Part shown: positions 7,713 through 15,899 of the stretch, in pieces | Numbering within the stretch: position 1 is the first letter of the stretch | Layout: the number at the start of each line of letters is the position of its first letter | From: Oceanobacter sp. 1_MG-2023 | GTDB taxonomy: Bacteria; Pseudomonadota; Gammaproteobacteria; Pseudomonadales; Oceanobacteraceae | Reading direction: 5' to 3' | NCBI RefSeq assembly: GCF_030689025.1 | Contig: NZ_JAUYWA010000028.1 | Span: forward strand, 1-41,071 | Length of the DNA: 41,071 bases | Notes under the pieces: generated by a model | Seen by the model: the letters and a program-made list of their open reading frames with translations, nothing else | Told to the model about the DNA's origin: nothing | Database searches by the model: none | Translations under genes and position numbers: made by a program

Positions 7713-8461
7713 AGCGTCAGGCTCACGGCATCCGGATGCTGGTGTACCCAGGCAGCCAGCTCCAGCCGCGAATGCAGATTCAGTTTACGCAGCAGGCTTT
7801 TGACATAGACCTTGACGGTGCCGTCGCTGATCCCCAGTTCGCGGGCAATCAGTTTGTTGTTCAGCCCTTGGGCAATCAGGGTCAGAGTCTGGCGCTCTCG
7901 TGCTGTCAGATCAACGCCGCCCGGGAGCCGTGTGTCGGATTCGGTGGTGGCAGGGCTGATATCCTGGTCGCCTGGCCCTGGTTGCCGGAAGGCTTGAGCC
8001 AGCAGGGTGACGCTGTGATTGTTGAGGGCGACTTCGCCACTTAACACCCCGTCCAGCTGGGACAGCATGTCGTCGGGGGCGGTGTCTTTCATCAGATAGC
8101 CATCGGCACCACTGCTGAGGGCTTCAAACAGGTCGCTGTCATGCTCGGAGGCAGTAATCACCACCACCTTGGTATCGATCTCGTGCTGGCGAATCTGACG
8201 AAGTAAATCGAGGCCGCTGATTGCTGGCATATTGAGGTCGAGCAGTACCAGTTGTGGCCGATGTTGCGCCAGCACGGCCAGCAGGTCGCCACCGTGTTCG
8301 AGGTCGGCGGCAACGCTGAATTGGTCGCTGTCGTTCAGCAGCTGGACAACACCACGGCGAAACAATGGGTGGTCATCAACCACCACCACACGGGCGGCAG
8401 CCTGGGGGATGGATGAGTGGCCGGGTGGACTACCAGGTGTCATACCGGATGACGGAGTCAT
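7709..8461 (-). CDS. NarL/LuxR-type response regulator
   Basis: This 250-residue regulator starts at an ATG 4 nt after the kinase stop. Its receiver domain (about 22-145) has phospho-acceptor Asp75 in QLVLLDLNMPA and the conserved Lys in GYLMKDTAPDD. A Gln/Pro/Ser-rich linker leads to a LuxR-type helix-turn-helix (LTARERQTLTLIAQGLNNKL, then GISDGTVKVYVKSLLRKL). NarL-type proteins bind pairs of 7-nt sites. Sequences like their TAC-rich heptamers (TACTCA, seen as TGAGTA on the plus strand) occur three times in the gap before the dmm operon. Partner is the kinase immediately upstream. It is a reasonable candidate regulator of dimethylamine use, but this is from position only. Confidence 0.88.
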   Translation of the reverse strand: MTPSSGMTPGSPPGHSSIPQAAARVVVVDDHPLFRRGVVQLLNDSDQFSVAADLEHGGDLLAVLAQHRPQLVLLDLNMPAISGLDLLRQIRQHEIDTKVVVITASEHDSDLFEALSSGADGYLMKDTAPDDMLSQLDGVLSGEVALNNHSVTLLAQAFRQPGPGDQDISPATTESDTRLPGGVDLTARERQTLTLIAQGLNNKLIARELGISDGTVKVYVKSLLRKLNLHSRLELAAWVHQHPDAVSLTL

Positions 8462-8465
8462 AATG

Positions 8466-9689
8466 CTATTTCCGAAAGGATGGTTCAGCCAGGCGGTCGT
8501 GTCGGGCCTGAGTGAGTGGATGGGTCAGTGGCAGCTGCAAGCGGACACAAGTACCGCTGGGCTGGCGGGAACCGATCGTCAGGCTGGCACCGATACGCTG
8601 TGCCCGCTCCTGCATGATCTGTAGCCCGAAGCTGCCATTGTTGGCGGCTGCCTGAATGCCGCGCCCATTATCTTCTATCGCACAAACCAGTGTGCCGTCT
8701 GCTTCCTGATAGAGACGAATACGGGCATGACTGGCATGAGCGTGGCGCACCAGATTACACACAGATTCCCGCACAATATAGAGCAACTGGGTGGCCTGGT
8801 GGTCATCCAGTGGCAGATTTTCGCAACGATTATCCAGCTCAAACACCAGTGCTGAACGCTCTTCAAATTCTTCTACCAGCTGATTGAGTTCATTACCGAG
8901 TTCACTGGCCAACGTTGACAGGCGGGAAGTTGCAATCAGTTCCCGGGTCTGGCGATAGGCAAACAGACATTGCTCGGAGAGGTCCTGGGCTTCAGGTAAC
9001 AAAGCTGACAGTTCGGCACTGTTATCGCAGCGTTTGGCCAAGCGGGCGCTGCTCATGCGCAGGTATCCCAGTACCTGGGCGACAGAGTCATGTAATTCGG
9101 CGGCGTGCCACTGGCGCTCATCTTTCAGTGCTTGTTGCAGCCGTTGTTGATGTTGCTGCCAGCCATTCAGACCACGACACAGTTGCTCGCTGAGCAGCGA
9201 CAGGCATTGCTCCAGCGATTCCTGGTCTCGGGATTTGATATGTTGTCCGTTCACCAGTAACCAGGCTGTCCCTTGTTTCAGGGTCAGGGATTGCATCCGG
9301 TGGCCAGCAGGCAACAGCACATGGACAGGGTCGCTAACCGGAGTGATCTCCGCGCTATTGGCCAGCATGACGCAGCGGTAACCGTTGTCCTGGCTACCGG
9401 GTAACCACAGTGCTTGCAGCAGGCTGTCGGGGCGGGTCGGATGAAACTGCTGTTGCAACCAGGATTGTAGTGGCACCAGCAGTGTGGCCAGTTCGGTTGC
9501 CGGCTGAGTGCAGCTGGAGATATCACAAGCGAGATCAGGCAGCAGGCGCTGGGTAAATTCCGGTGCATCGGCAGGCACAGGTCGGGGAGTGATGTAACGG
9601 CTTTGTTGTGATGAAATCACCCATTCCAACAAGCGCTGCAGTCGGCCAGATATTGGCTGGGCCATGCCATTCGATTGAATCACTGTCAT
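8466..9689 (-). CDS. Soluble NarX-like histidine kinase (HisKA_3)
   Basis: This 407-residue kinase starts at an ATG at 9689, preceded by GGAGGG with 9-nt spacing. The phosphotransfer box AAELHDSVAQVLGYLRMS carries His200, typical of the NarX/DegS HisKA_3 family, and the HATPase ends with NGSFGLQIMQERAQRIGASL. The first 180 residues are weakly GAF-like and have no transmembrane helix, unlike NarX itself, so the signal must be cytoplasmic or come from a partner such as the PAS protein in the same operon. The order is kinase, regulator, PAS protein. It is divergent from the dimethylamine operon across 359 nt. A sigma54-like element lies 74-89 nt upstream. Confidence 0.88.
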   Translation of the reverse strand: MTVIQSNGMAQPISGRLQRLLEWVISSQQSRYITPRPVPADAPEFTQRLLPDLACDISSCTQPATELATLLVPLQSWLQQQFHPTRPDSLLQALWLPGSQDNGYRCVMLANSAEITPVSDPVHVLLPAGHRMQSLTLKQGTAWLLVNGQHIKSRDQESLEQCLSLLSEQLCRGLNGWQQHQQRLQQALKDERQWHAAELHDSVAQVLGYLRMSSARLAKRCDNSAELSALLPEAQDLSEQCLFAYRQTRELIATSRLSTLASELGNELNQLVEEFEERSALVFELDNRCENLPLDDHQATQLLYIVRESVCNLVRHAHASHARIRLYQEADGTLVCAIEDNGRGIQAAANNGSFGLQIMQERAQRIGASLTIGSRQPSGTCVRLQLPLTHPLTQARHDRLAEPSFRK

Positions 9690-9762
9690 CGAATTTCCCT
9701 CCGATTATGGTCCCGGCCGCGACGTGATCGACGACCAGAGAATACCTTTGGGCAAGACAGGT

Positions 9763-9778
9763 AGCAGGTGCTGTGCCA
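9763..9778 (-). promoter_or_regulatory. Sigma54-like promoter for the NarX/NarL-like operon
   Basis: On the minus strand this reads TGGCACAGCACCTGCT, against TGGCACG-N4-TTGCW. TGGCAC and TGCT match, and the GG-to-GC spacing is 12. The predicted start near 9752 gives a leader of about 63 nt to the kinase ATG. Two informative positions differ (A for G, C for T). Confidence 0.5.
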
Positions 9779-9834
9779 GTTTCGATATTTTGGCTGATAT
9801 TTGTCCCGTTATATCCCCCTTGATAAGGAATATT

Positions 9835-9884
9835 CTCAAGTGAGTATCCCTTCCTGAGTATTGAGACCAACAATCCCTTGAGTA
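9835..9884. promoter_or_regulatory. TGAGTA heptamer-like repeats between the TCS and dmm operons
   Basis: TGAGTA occurs at 9841-9846, 9855-9860 and 9879-9884; the complement TACTCA resembles the NarL heptamer TACYYMT. ATCCCTT precedes two of the copies (9845-9851 and 9872-9878), and a CTCA-AG-TGAG dyad spans 9835-9844. The sites lie about 90-130 nt upstream of the start predicted for the two-component operon and about 165-210 nt before dmmD. The rest of the 359-nt gap shows no other recognisable promoter. Confidence 0.45.
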
Positions 9885-10048
9885 AATATTTTTAACCGAA
9901 GGGAAACAGCAACACCCGCTCTGTTTCCACCATTTGTTAACCAGGCTTTGTGTATGTCTGACGGCGAATATGCACCAGAGTGACTCCGGACGGCCGGAAT
10001 TGCACTGGGTTGACGCACAGAATGACGTGAGAGCCAGCAGGAGTTGTT

Positions 10049-12406
10049 ATGGCGTTTGCTTTGCAACCACAGACTCAATCCCGGATTCCAGACCATTGTC
10101 GCCGTTATCGGCTGTGTGGCCAGATGGTGTTGCGATTGCTGTTACGACCAGGGGATACCCTGATACTGAGCGGCAGCGACCCACTGCAAGGCGTCGAGAT
10201 CATTCGTTGTGATGACGTGTCAGCGCCGGCGCTGACCGCCAACGATAGCACCCTGGCGCTGACACCGGTTGTGGCCGACGGCACCCTGAGTCTGCTGGAG
10301 CAGGGCGACAGCCGCTCGCTGCAGGCTCGTCAGCAGTTGCAAGACTGGCAGGTGGCCGGGCATCTGAGTGATGTGCTGAGCATCCCTGCCGAGACCATCA
10401 TGGCCGGCTGCACCTTGACCGCGCAACGGGAACAGACCCTGGTGGTGGTGGCCCCGGCGGCCCCGATGGCGGTGGACAGCCAGATTGCCCCCGGAGAAGT
10501 GGAAATTGGCCACGGCAGCACGCGATTTGCGGGTAACCTGCCGGAACCGTTGGCACCACCGGTACAGGATTTACATATTCCCGACAGCACAGCCCGGGCC
10601 TATACCGTCAAGGCCGGGCAATGGATTCAGGTGATTGATGTCGAGGGCAAGCAAAGCTCCGATTTTATCGCCTTTGACCTGGACGCTGTAGAAGCCGCCA
10701 GACGTGGTGAAATATCTCCGCATGACATTCCCATGCTGGATGCTGTGGCGACCCGTACCATGATGGGGCACAGCTTGCCGACGCCGGGTCTGCACTCGCG
10801 TTTTTATGACCAGAATCTGAAAATCATGCTGGAAGTGGTGCAAGACACCGTCGGTCGCCACGACAGCTTTATGCTGGCCTGTACGCCACGTTTTTATGAA
10901 GACGCCGGTTATTTTGGTCATGCCAGCTGTACCGACAATTTCAATACCCAGCTGCGCGACTGGCAGATTGCCCCCCGTGCTGGCTGGCCTGCGATCAATT
11001 TCTTTTTTAATACCACTGTCAGTGACTGTGGTGCGGTGTATGGCGAGGAACCCTGGTCGCGGCCGGGGGATTACGTCCTGATGCAGGCACAGCGCGATTT
11101 GCTGTGTCTCAGTTCCGCCTGTCCTGATGATGTTGACTCCGCCAATGGCTGGTGCCCGACCGATATTCACGTCCGGGTTTACGATGCCGAGCAAACTTTT
11201 CCACGATCTGTCGCCTGGCGGGATATTCCCGAGGAGCTTCCACGTATGACTCAGCAAACCGGTTTCCATTCCCGCACTTCCGCCCTGACCACACACTTCG
11301 GTGAGTACAAGGGTTTTTGGCTGGCTGACGAATATTCCGGCTGGGGTGCCACTGCCGAATACCTCGCCTGTCGCGAACGGGTGGCGATGATCGACCTGAC
11401 CGCGTTACGCAAATTTGAAGTGGTTGGCCCGGATGCCGAACGGCTGTTACAGCTGGCGCTGACCCGTAATGTCCGGCGGCTGTCGGTGGGAGAGATCTCC
11501 TACACCGCGCTGTGTCATGTGACCGGTGGCATGATCGATGACGGCACCGTGTTCCGCATGGGGCCGCAGGCATTCCGTCTGGTGACGGGTGATTCGTTTG
11601 TCTGCACCTGGCTGAAGCAGCTGGCCAGTGAGCATCAGTTTGCCGTGCGGGTACAAGAATCCACCAGCCAGCTGCATAACGTCGCCGTACAAGGCCCCAA
11701 TAGCCGTGAGCTGCTCAGCCAACTGATCTGGACGCCGGAGCATCAGCCGGATATTGCCGACCTGGCCTGGTTCCACTTCACCATCGGTCGTCTGGGTGGC
11801 GAGAGCGGACAACCGGTCATGGTGTCACGTACCGGTTACACCGGTGAACTGGGTTTTGAAGTCTGGACCCACCCGGACGATGCCCCGGCCATCTGGGACG
11901 CCATCTGGGAAGCTGGACAAGCGTTCGATATTGCGCCGATGGGGCTGCTGGCACTGGATATGCTGCGTATCGAAGCCGGGCTGATTTTTGCCGGTTATGA
12001 ATTTTGCCCACAAACCAGCCCTTACGAAGCCGGTATCGGTTTTACCGTCCCGATGAAAACCAAGGAAGAAGATTTTATCGGCCGGGCGGCGCTGGCGCGT
12101 CAGGCACCGGAAAGCCGCCAGAAACTGGTCGGGTTGCTGATCGACAGTACCGAGACCGTCAGCCACGGTGACGAGGTGTATTTCCCACTCGCCAAAGGCG
12201 GCCGTTTCCCGGTCGGCGTGGTGACCAGCGCGACCTTCTCGCCGTTGCTGAAACAGCAAATTGCCCTGTGCCGGGTGGCACCAGATGCCGCTGCGCCCGG
12301 AACCGACCTGGAGGTCGGCCAGCTTGACGGGGTGCAAAAACGTATTCCGGCGATGGTCACGACCACCCCGTTTTATGACCCTGAGCGCACCCGGGTACGC
12401 TCCTGA
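10049..12406 (+). CDS. dmmD: Dimethylamine oxidative N-demethylase, THF/GcvT-type subunit (DmmD-like)
   Basis: This 785-residue fusion starts with AGGAG 6 nt before the ATG. Residues 1 to about 175 are not recognised. A DUF1989 (urea-carboxylase-associated) fold spans about 183-380, with AGQWIQVIDVEGKQSSDF and a Cys in YFGHASCTDNF. A GcvT-like aminomethyltransferase spans about 400-785, with GGMIDDGTVFR (Asp497/498 region) and SRTGYTGELGFEVW. In the haem-dependent oxidative N-demethylase, and in dmmDABC of marine bacteria, such a subunit binds tetrahydrofolate. It takes the one-carbon unit released from dimethylamine, giving methylene-THF and avoiding free formaldehyde. It leads the dmm operon; the downstream genes complete the enzyme. 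The assignment comes from domain make-up plus neighbours. Confidence 0.82.
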   Translation: MAFALQPQTQSRIPDHCRRYRLCGQMVLRLLLRPGDTLILSGSDPLQGVEIIRCDDVSAPALTANDSTLALTPVVADGTLSLLEQGDSRSLQARQQLQDWQVAGHLSDVLSIPAETIMAGCTLTAQREQTLVVVAPAAPMAVDSQIAPGEVEIGHGSTRFAGNLPEPLAPPVQDLHIPDSTARAYTVKAGQWIQVIDVEGKQSSDFIAFDLDAVEAARRGEISPHDIPMLDAVATRTMMGHSLPTPGLHSRFYDQNLKIMLEVVQDTVGRHDSFMLACTPRFYEDAGYFGHASCTDNFNTQLRDWQIAPRAGWPAINFFFNTTVSDCGAVYGEEPWSRPGDYVLMQAQRDLLCLSSACPDDVDSANGWCPTDIHVRVYDAEQTFPRSVAWRDIPEELPRMTQQTGFHSRTSALTTHFGEYKGFWLADEYSGWGATAEYLACRERVAMIDLTALRKFEVVGPDAERLLQLALTRNVRRLSVGEISYTALCHVTGGMIDDGTVFRMGPQAFRLVTGDSFVCTWLKQLASEHQFAVRVQESTSQLHNVAVQGPNSRELLSQLIWTPEHQPDIADLAWFHFTIGRLGGESGQPVMVSRTGYTGELGFEVWTHPDDAPAIWDAIWEAGQAFDIAPMGLLALDMLRIEAGLIFAGYEFCPQTSPYEAGIGFTVPMKTKEEDFIGRAALARQAPESRQKLVGLLIDSTETVSHGDEVYFPLAKGGRFPVGVVTSATFSPLLKQQIALCRVAPDAAAPGTDLEVGQLDGVQKRIPAMVTTTPFYDPERTRVRS

Positions 12407-12454
12407 TTGGCTTATTGTGAACGCAGAATAATTAATGACTGTGAGAGTACAACC

Positions 12455-12808
12455 ATGTCAATGACCCACTTTTCACAAGCGATCAAAACGCCGCAAGCGG
12501 GAATCAGCCGCCCCGGTATCCATACCTGGTTGCAGGGTGTCAGCCAGTTGGACGATACCGACAAGGCCCGTCTGGACGGCTGCTCGCGTATGGAAAAATC
12601 CGATGAGCCGCTGGTTTGTGAATACACCGACCATGAGATGAAAATCATCGTCGAAGGCGGCATGGTCATTAGTGATGAAACCGGTTACCGCGTTGAAGCC
12701 AAAGTGGGTGACGTTTTTTATTTTGAAAAAGGCAGCATCATCACCTTTAACCCACCGAGCGATGGCACAGGTTGTTTCTTTGGCCAGCGCCGTGAAGGTG
12801 GTGGTTGA
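12455..12808 (+). CDS. Small cupin protein in the dmm operon
   Basis: This is a 117-residue single-domain cupin. The ATG at 12455 is preferred because GAGAG precedes it; an earlier in-frame start at 12407 has no ribosome site and would begin right after the dmmD stop. The barrel motifs are VCEYTDHEMKIIVEGGMVIS and, further on, VGDVFYFEKGSIITF, with an EutQ/DUF861-like pattern. Glu and His of the usual metal site are partly kept (YTDHEMKIIVEGG). It sits between dmmD and dmmA on the same strand. Possible roles are sensing, metal or cofactor handling, or a structural helper of the demethylase; none can be chosen from the sequence. Confidence 0.7.
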   Translation: MSMTHFSQAIKTPQAGISRPGIHTWLQGVSQLDDTDKARLDGCSRMEKSDEPLVCEYTDHEMKIIVEGGMVISDETGYRVEAKVGDVFYFEKGSIITFNPPSDGTGCFFGQRREGGG

Positions 12809-12886
12809 GCTGCTGCTCACACCCGCATCCCCGTCGCCGGATAACACTGGCAGGCGGACGTCTGTGAATGAACACTGGAGCCAGCG

Positions 12887-13435
12887 ATGACCCCGACCGA
12901 ATCGATTGAGCTAGACGAACGAATCAAAAGCCGCCCATCCTATAAACCACTGACCTTGCTCAGTGGCAAACAGTGGCAAATATTTATTGCCCAGAATGAA
13001 GACCAGCAAGGCCTGAAACAAATGCATGATGAATGTGTTTCGATCGCCGACCCTGACAATACCGTTCTTTGGGTGGTGGTTGGTGACGACCAGGCGGAGA
13101 GCTTCAAACTGTTAGAGGATGCTCCGGTAGCCGCTGCGGTATACGTCGCTGGTGATGAACCCTTCCTCTGGGATTGCCGGAATACCCTGTTGGGGATGGA
13201 CTTTGCTCCCGACCAGATTCAGTTGATGGCGCCCAGCAGTCATCGCCGTCGCCTGTTTTGCACCCACTGTTACACCCTGATGGAAGACGTCACGCACTCA
13301 CCGCATACCTGTTCGGGTTGTGGTGAACAGTTGCTGGTACGGGATCATTTCTCGCGCCTGTACGGTGCTTACGTTGGCGTATCGATTAATGCCGAAGATC
13401 GCAGCGAGACTTTCGAACCTGAGGAGATGCAGTAA
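12887..13435 (+). CDS. dmmA: Dimethylamine monooxygenase subunit, DmmA-like zinc-ribbon protein
   Basis: This 182-residue protein has an ATG preceded by GGAG at 7 nt. The N-terminal half (about 1-110) is an alpha/beta region. The C-terminal part has two Cys pairs, C125-x2-C128 and C142-x2-C145 (CTHCYTLMEDV, then TCSGCGEQL), a likely zinc ribbon. RDHFSRLYGAYVGVSINAE closes the protein. This matches the DmmA-type subunit of dimethylamine monooxygenase, which has no clear similarity outside these operons. Its stop overlaps the next start (TAATG), indicating coupling to the reductase. The letter A follows family naming as I recall it; symbol use differs between studies of the haem-dependent N-demethylase. 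Confidence 0.75.
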   Translation: MTPTESIELDERIKSRPSYKPLTLLSGKQWQIFIAQNEDQQGLKQMHDECVSIADPDNTVLWVVVGDDQAESFKLLEDAPVAAAVYVAGDEPFLWDCRNTLLGMDFAPDQIQLMAPSSHRRRLFCTHCYTLMEDVTHSPHTCSGCGEQLLVRDHFSRLYGAYVGVSINAEDRSETFEPEEMQ

Positions 13436-14406
13436 TGACAGCCAATACCCCCAGCCATCATCTTATGGTCCGCGTCAGTGATATGAAGCTGGTCGCACCG
13501 ACCATCAAGGAATTTACCCTGGTTGCCGTCGACGGCGCTTTGTCGCCGTTTTCTCCCGGTTCCCACGTCGTGGTGACCATGTCGGGCACCGATGCCAATG
13601 GCAAAGCCAAAAAGTGGAAAAATGCTTACTCGCTACTGAGTGATCCAAGCAACACCGAGGCGTATAAAATTGCCGTCCGCTTGCAGGAAGTCTCCCGAGG
13701 TGGCTCCGAATTCATGCACAGCCAGGTACAGATTGGCGACGTACTGGAAATTACCCCGCCTGCGAACCTGTTTGCACCGCTCTGGCGGGCCAAGAAACAC
13801 CTGCTGATTGCCGGTGGTGTGGGCATCACACCGTTTATGTCCTACTTGCCGGAAATGCAGCGTCAGGGTGCCAATTTTGAATTGCACTACTGCTACCGTG
13901 GCAAGCAGACCGGCGCGTATGCCGACCAGCTGCAACAACAGCTGGGTGATGCCTGTGTGCGTTACGACGCCGATGCCGGTAATCGCTGTGATCTGACGGC
14001 GTTGCTCAAGCAGCAGCCACGCGGCACCCATATTTACATCTGTGGCCCAGAGCTGCTGATTGAAGGCGTGCGGCAGAACGCTGCCCAGATCGGTTACCCG
14101 GCGAGCCTGATTCACTTTGAAGAATTTGCCGCGCCGCAACCTGGTGAACCCTTCAGCGTGACGCTAAAACGCAGCGGTCAAACCATCGATATCGGTGCCG
14201 AAGAAAGCTTGCTCGAAGCGCTTGAGGCTGCGGATCTCGAGATCCCCAATATGTGCCGGGGCGGGGTCTGTGGCCAATGCCAGACCAAAGTACTCGAAGG
14301 CGATGTTGAGCACCGGGATAATTACCTCGGAGCCGCAGAGAAAGCCGATTGCATCATGCCGTGTGTATCACGAGCCAAAAGCAAAACCCTGGTGTTGGAT
14401 CTATAG
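13435..14406 (+). CDS. dmmB: Dimethylamine monooxygenase reductase (FMN/2Fe-2S)
   Basis: This 323-residue protein of the phthalate-dioxygenase-reductase type has three parts: a flavin-binding beta barrel (about 1-105), an NAD-binding domain (about 110-225, IAGGVGITPFMSYL) and a C-terminal plant-type 2Fe-2S ferredoxin. The cluster ligands are C274, C279, C282 and C310 (CRGGVCGQC ... MPC). It would pass electrons from NAD(P)H to the haem subunit. Its ATG overlaps the stop of the zinc-ribbon subunit gene. Alone it could serve any oxygenase; the neighbouring DUF3445 and GcvT-type genes tie it to dimethylamine oxidation. Confidence 0.85.
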   Translation: MTANTPSHHLMVRVSDMKLVAPTIKEFTLVAVDGALSPFSPGSHVVVTMSGTDANGKAKKWKNAYSLLSDPSNTEAYKIAVRLQEVSRGGSEFMHSQVQIGDVLEITPPANLFAPLWRAKKHLLIAGGVGITPFMSYLPEMQRQGANFELHYCYRGKQTGAYADQLQQQLGDACVRYDADAGNRCDLTALLKQQPRGTHIYICGPELLIEGVRQNAAQIGYPASLIHFEEFAAPQPGEPFSVTLKRSGQTIDIGAEESLLEALEAADLEIPNMCRGGVCGQCQTKVLEGDVEHRDNYLGAAEKADCIMPCVSRAKSKTLVLDL

Positions 14407-14488
14407 TCCAAGATTGTCATAACCAATCACCAGAACAAGAACAGGGCATTTGCCCATCAGGGCCAATGCCAACCAAGAGGGATACGTA

Positions 14489-15508
14489 ATGCGTGTGACA
14501 CCGACCAAACTTGAAACTTTCCGGGACGATTTTACTTACACAAACAGTGAATTTGCCATTCAGCGTTTTCCGTTCCCTTTTCCGGAAGATCAATACAACT
14601 ACACGGTGAATATCGAGCCACATGCTCTGCCGGGAGAGCCGGACAGTGTGTATGAACACCTGTTCGATGTTGATGAACACTACCTGTCAGAAATGCACGA
14701 GCGCGGCCTGGTACTGGCTGAAAGCCCAAAACGCTGCTTGGCCATGCCGCATATGGATCTGGCCTGCTGGGATTTGATCGAGCGTGCCATGAACGCCTTG
14801 TCGGCGGATTACCCGGACTGGTTCAAACTCAGCAAAGAGGGTGACCAGTGGCACTGGCAGAACACTCTGCTGGACATCGACGATACCTTTACCTTTGGTG
14901 ACAGCAGCACCTTGCCGATGCCGCCGATGGAATACATCGGCCGTCAGGTTCAGGGTGACCTTGCCTTGATGGATCAACGCGACGGCGACCTGTTTATGGA
15001 CGCCGGTATAGTCACTTGTCCGGCCGACTGGTCGCTGGCCTTTGATGCGGGCATGAGCTTCAGCGAATGGCATGGCCCGGTTCCCATGGCTCACGAGCTG
15101 GGAATTTTTGAACGGGCATTAAAATATCTGACCGCCATGCAGGTTAATCGCCCGGTACGCCGCCTGAATTGGACGTTAACGGTGAATGCCCGTATGGATA
15201 CCTCTCCTGAGGAATACCCTCACTGGGGTAACGACAGAGCGTCCGTAACCCCGGACAATGTGGGTGAAAAGGTTTACTTGCGAGTCGAACTGCAAGTGAT
15301 CGACCGGATGCCACGTTCCAACGCCCTGTCGATCAATATCCGGACCTACATGGCCAGCATGAACGACCTGTGTGCCAATCCGGATTGGGCCAGACGGCTG
15401 CACCGGGTCATGAAAGATTTGCCAGCGCCACTGATTGAGTACAAGGGGCTGACCCGTTACCACCCGATGTTGGTTGAGTGGTTGTCGCAGTTTGATCGCG
15501 AGCAATAA
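14489..15508 (+). CDS. dmmC: Haem-dependent oxidative N-demethylase catalytic subunit (DUF3445)
   Basis: This 339-residue protein starts at the ATG at 14489, preceded by AGAGG; an upstream TTG at 14450 is in frame but without support. FPFPFPEDQYNYTVNIEP, DLACWDLIERAMNAL, PADWSLAFDAGMSFSEWHGPVP and IRTYMASMNDLCANP are typical of DUF3445/HODM alpha-like proteins. In the studied enzyme this subunit has a PAS fold that holds haem and oxidatively removes a methyl group from dimethylamine. I cannot assign the axial His from sequence alone. It is the last gene of the dmm operon, followed by hairpins and a strong terminator. It converts dimethylamine to methylamine, the substrate of gmaS further downstream. 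Confidence 0.85.
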   Translation: MRVTPTKLETFRDDFTYTNSEFAIQRFPFPFPEDQYNYTVNIEPHALPGEPDSVYEHLFDVDEHYLSEMHERGLVLAESPKRCLAMPHMDLACWDLIERAMNALSADYPDWFKLSKEGDQWHWQNTLLDIDDTFTFGDSSTLPMPPMEYIGRQVQGDLALMDQRDGDLFMDAGIVTCPADWSLAFDAGMSFSEWHGPVPMAHELGIFERALKYLTAMQVNRPVRRLNWTLTVNARMDTSPEEYPHWGNDRASVTPDNVGEKVYLRVELQVIDRMPRSNALSINIRTYMASMNDLCANPDWARRLHRVMKDLPAPLIEYKGLTRYHPMLVEWLSQFDREQ

Positions 15509-15524
15509 ACGGCAGCAGCAAGCG

Positions 15525-15614
15525 CCAGCGGTTGATCAGGGGATGGCGACAGCTCCCTGACCGCTGGATGATCGTCCTTATTCCATTACCGGTATGTCTG
15601 GCCGTGAGCCAGAC
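15525..15614 (+). other. Two hairpins between the dmm operon and its terminator
   Basis: The first (15525-15567) pairs CCAGCGG and TCAGGG with CCCTGA and CCGCTGG, leaving a 4-nt bulge. The second (15596-15614) is a perfect 7-bp stem, GTCTGGC-cgtga-GCCAGAC. Neither has a U tract. They precede the terminator at 15673 and may protect the 3' end of the transcript. Confidence 0.5.
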
Positions 15615-15672
15615 GCCACATGGATGACAGCTCAGACTGTATCCACACCGAGTTTCAAGCCCGCAAGTTTTA

Positions 15673-15696
15673 CCCGCCGAGAGGCGGGTTTTTTTT
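15673..15696 (+). terminator. Intrinsic terminator of the dmm operon
   Basis: CCCGCC-GAGA-GGCGGG is followed directly by eight T. It has a perfect 6-bp G+C stem and a tetraloop and lies 165 nt after the last dmm gene. It separates the dmm operon from the amidase. Confidence 0.93.
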
Positions 15697-15817
15697 GTAA
15701 TTTTCTGGTATGACTTTCTTTGGCGGATCTCGACGGTAGTCGATCGTTCTGCATCAAGACCTCGTTAAGACCTCGTTTATCAATGGGCCATATTCAGTTA
15801 TCGATGTGGTCAAATAC

Positions 15818-15834
15818 TTGAATGTTCAATTGAA
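15818..15834. promoter_or_regulatory. Overlapping TTGAA/TTCAA dyad upstream of the amidase
   Basis: TTGAATGTTCAATTGAA contains three alternating 5-nt arms (TTGAA, TTCAA, TTGAA) and lies 66-82 nt before the amidase ATG. It is a candidate operator, for example for the downstream LysR-type regulator. The other sequence from 15697 to 15899 shows nothing I can name. Confidence 0.35.
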
Positions 15835-15899
15835 TATTTTTTATTTGGCGTTGTACCATGGACTCATTAACCTGATTCAACGCCCGAGGTAGAGCATCG

